A stretch of 64,000 nt of DNA, from contig JAHZCD010000005.1 of NCBI GenBank assembly GCA_019423025.1, forward strand, positions 71,195 through 135,194. The letters run 5' to 3'. The position numbers were made by a program, and so were the translations under genes. Positions 62,101-64,000 of the stretch are shown here, piece after piece. Below the pieces are notes generated by a model. That model did not search any database. It saw only the letters and a list, made by a program, of their open reading frames with translations, and was not told where the DNA came from. Position 1 is the first letter of the stretch. Every line of letters begins with the position of its first letter. The DNA comes from Haemophilus sp. GTDB lineage: Bacteria > Pseudomonadota > Gammaproteobacteria > Enterobacterales > Pasteurellaceae.

Positions 62101-63867
62101 TTATTTTTCTAAATATGCTTCTAATTCAGCTACATTTTGAAACCATTCATTACTGAGTTGCTTTATCCATAAAGCAATATCAGATGTCCAATTAGGTAAT
62201 GACGTGTCTTGAGCCTGTTTTGCAATATTTTGAATATTAACAAGCCCCACTGATGCTGCAGCGCCTTTTATTTTATGTGCCACATCTGACACCATTTGTT
62301 GCATATCTGCGTTTGTAAGATAATCTTCATACGCCGTTTCTAATTCATCTAAATAAATTGGCATCCACTGTTTGAATAACTCCACATTAGCTTTAGCTTG
62401 TGATTTCCCAATTAACTCAATAAGTGAAATATTAATACCTTCTTGAACTTGAGGGAGATCTTCTTCATCAGAGGTAGTCTCTATATCATCTCCTAAGAAT
62501 GTTTTAAAACACTGACGTAATTCCGTCAGAGAAAGAGGCTTACGCAACACGCCATCCATACCCTGATTTTGATATTCTTCTTCGCTGTGCATAACGTTTG
62601 CCGTGAAAGCAATTAAAGGTGGGAGAAAATCATAAATCCCTTCTTCATAGTTTTTACGTAAATAATATGCAATATCAAAGCCTGACATATCTGGTAACTT
62701 AATATCAAGAAAAACAATATCATAAGTATTTTTCTCAAATAATTGGATAGCCTGTTCACCATTCATCGCAACATCAACATAATGCCCTTGCTTTTCAAGA
62801 ATACTTTTGGCTACAACCACATTCAATTCAACGTCTTCTACTAATAAAATAGAAAGATGCTGCATGGCTTTTTCAGCATTACCATCATGAGCCTGAGCTT
62901 TTTCTGCAATGATCGTTAAGTAAAAGGTTGAACCTTTATTCAATTCACTTTCAACCGTTAAATCCCCTTGCATTAATTGAGCTAAATTCTTAGAAATTGC
63001 AAGACCAATGCCACTTCCAGCAGAACGATGAATATTATCTTTAACCTGATAGTACATGGTAAAAATCTTATCTAATTCGCAAGGTGCAATTCCTGCCCCC
63101 GTATCAATAACACTAAATTGATACTGATTATCTTGCATTTTCTGCACCCTTAGAATAACGTCACCTTTGTCAGTGAATTTGACGGCATTACTAATTAAAT
63201 TCCAAAGAATTTGGCTAAGGCGAGCACGATCGAGATAAAGCCAATTAGGTAAATTATCATCCAGCTGTAAAGAGAATTTTAGCCCCTTTTGTTCCGCCAT
63301 CAAGGTACCAAAATTATAGAAATCATTAAGTAGTGAATGGAAATCGCAAGGCTGGATATTTAATTCAATACGCTTAGAGTCGATCTTATCTAAATCAATA
63401 ATATCACTAAAAATATGGCCTAAACTGACAGCACTTAGATTAATTGTATTGAGGTAATTTTGTTGTTGTTCTGTTAATTTATCATCCAATAGAATTCGAC
63501 TAAGACCAATGATCCCATTTAAAGGCGTACGTAACTCATGGCTAATTGTTGCCAGTAAGGTACTTTTATCACGACTATTTTTTTCTAATCGAGCAAGCGT
63601 TTTAGAGAGCTCTAAACGGGAACGTTCTAATCGCTCAACAAGCAGCGTAAAAAAATAAATAACAAAAGGAGCGGTAAATAAACCAAAAGTAATTGAGCGG
63701 GCAATGTCACTCCAGTGAATACCATCACTAAGAAGCGTGCTTAATAGGATTTGTATACAGATAGCCAAAATCGCAAGAATAGCAATACCAAGTAAAGAGA
63801 AACGAACTCGACCTAATCGAATAACCCAATCAACATAACGTTGCGCAAAATATCTAAAGTTTTTCAT
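62101..63867 (-). CDS. arcB: Aerobic respiration control sensor kinase ArcB (short form)
   Basis: ArcB senses the quinone redox state and phosphorylates ArcA. The 588-aa hybrid kinase has two membrane helices (about 23-45 and 60-78), a short coiled coil, and His110 in the H-box ISHELRTPLNG. The ATPase boxes include NLISNAVKF and GSGIGLAISKNL. A receiver domain carries VFLDIKLPDMSGFD, and the C-terminal HPt has AHKIKGAAASVGL. The PAS domain of E. coli ArcB (778 aa) is absent, as known for the Haemophilus protein. Confidence 0.93.
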   Translation of the reverse strand: MKNFRYFAQRYVDWVIRLGRVRFSLLGIAILAILAICIQILLSTLLSDGIHWSDIARSITFGLFTAPFVIYFFTLLVERLERSRLELSKTLARLEKNSRDKSTLLATISHELRTPLNGIIGLSRILLDDKLTEQQQNYLNTINLSAVSLGHIFSDIIDLDKIDSKRIELNIQPCDFHSLLNDFYNFGTLMAEQKGLKFSLQLDDNLPNWLYLDRARLSQILWNLISNAVKFTDKGDVILRVQKMQDNQYQFSVIDTGAGIAPCELDKIFTMYYQVKDNIHRSAGSGIGLAISKNLAQLMQGDLTVESELNKGSTFYLTIIAEKAQAHDGNAEKAMQHLSILLVEDVELNVVVAKSILEKQGHYVDVAMNGEQAIQLFEKNTYDIVFLDIKLPDMSGFDIAYYLRKNYEEGIYDFLPPLIAFTANVMHSEEEYQNQGMDGVLRKPLSLTELRQCFKTFLGDDIETTSDEEDLPQVQEGINISLIELIGKSQAKANVELFKQWMPIYLDELETAYEDYLTNADMQQMVSDVAHKIKGAAASVGLVNIQNIAKQAQDTSLPNWTSDIALWIKQLSNEWFQNVAELEAYLEK

Positions 63868-63930
63868 GGTTTATATTGAGAAATAAAAATTGAGATCATT
63901 CTATATAATTTTTAATAAAAATCCATAAAC

Positions 63931-63959
63931 AAAAACCCCAAGCCATTCAGCTCGGGGTT
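63931..63959 (-). terminator. Ribosomal RNA operon terminator
   Basis: AACCCCAAGC and GCTCGGGGTT form a stem with one weak pair. The A-run gives minus-strand T residues. It lies about ten bases beyond the 5S 3' end. Confidence 0.8.
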
Positions 63960-63968
63960 CACATTCAC

Positions 63969-64000
63969 TACCTGGCGGTGTCCTACTCTCACATGGGGAA
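63969..64000 (-). rRNA. rrf: 5S ribosomal RNA, 3' end (partial)
   Basis: The complement of the last 32 bases ends GTAGGACACCGCCAGG and contains CCCCATGTGAGAGTAGG, the conserved 3' portion of 5S rRNA. The gene and the rest of the rrn operon continue past the right edge on the minus strand. Confidence 0.9.

Noticed and set aside
63868..63930. tRNA gene near the ribosomal operon end
   Set aside because: No cloverleaf or T-loop consensus is visible between arcB and the 5S terminator.
1..64000. CRISPR array, prophage or integron
   Set aside because: I saw no regularly spaced direct repeats, no phage structural genes and no integrase. The repeated 9-mer is the uptake signal sequence.

Overview
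The window is Gammaproteobacterial and fits Pasteurellaceae, most likely a Haemophilus of the H. parainfluenzae group. The 9-mer AAGTGCGGT and its complement ACCGCACTT (the Haemophilus-type DNA uptake signal sequence, USS) occur roughly forty times by eye, often as inverted pairs that form transcription terminators. The gene set (lpoA, diaA, dolP, tmcA, a short PAS-less arcB, rsuA, pntAB) is the usual Pasteurellaceae housekeeping set. The species is an inference; no 16S sequence is present.

Layout: 0.4-8.4 kb hns, purU-aroA, folE, moeA-moeB, a small membrane protein, yedE-yedF and a lipoprotein. 8.5-13.2 kb pntAB and tldD. 13.3-17.5 kb rsmI, lpoA, yraN, diaA, dolP. 17.7-22.8 kb two NrdR boxes, nrdA, a foreign-looking P-loop ATPase gene, and nrdB. 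23.1-25.9 kb lysS and a MetE-C-like methyltransferase preceded by a MetJ box. 26.0-30.1 kb a complete 4,045-bp ISL3-family transposon carrying merR-merA. 30.1-38.3 kb a patatin lipoprotein, fbp, lptFG, pepA, an EEP-fold protein and ytfE with an FNR box. 38.4-44.5 kb an LtaS-like sulfatase, a short malic enzyme, a DUF1919 protein, rsuA and bcr. 44.5-49.7 kb an AGCS symporter, nagK, pgpB, ribA, a 47-aa lipoprotein and queC with a preQ1-I riboswitch. 49.8-56.5 kb parE, a copper nitrite reductase, parC and gltS. 56.5-63.9 kb mfd, a 57-aa protein, tmcA and arcB. The right edge cuts into a 5S rRNA gene.

Main discoveries. (1) The transposon at 26029-30073 has imperfect 24-bp terminal inverted repeats (20 of 24 matching), an exact 8-bp target duplication ATAATTTT, an ISL3 transposase with an in-frame ochre stop at codon 18, and a two-gene mercury operon whose MerA and MerR match the Bacillus-type enzymes in length and cysteine numbering. 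It landed in the loop of a USS-based terminator. (2) A P-loop ATPase, probably of the Sll1717 family, sits between nrdA and nrdB in a different codon style, so it is co-transcribed with ribonucleotide reductase. (3) ParC carries Leu at position 84 in the quinolone-resistance region, where Ser is usual. (4) A copper nitrite reductase gene lies between parE and parC. (5) MoeB lacks all four zinc cysteines.

Functional themes: redox and anaerobic life (pntAB, arcB, ytfE, nirK, molybdenum cofactor genes, class Ia RNR), envelope biogenesis (lpoA, dolP, lptFG, pgpB, the LtaS-like protein), and translation and tRNA modification (rsmI, rsuA, lysS, queC, tmcA).
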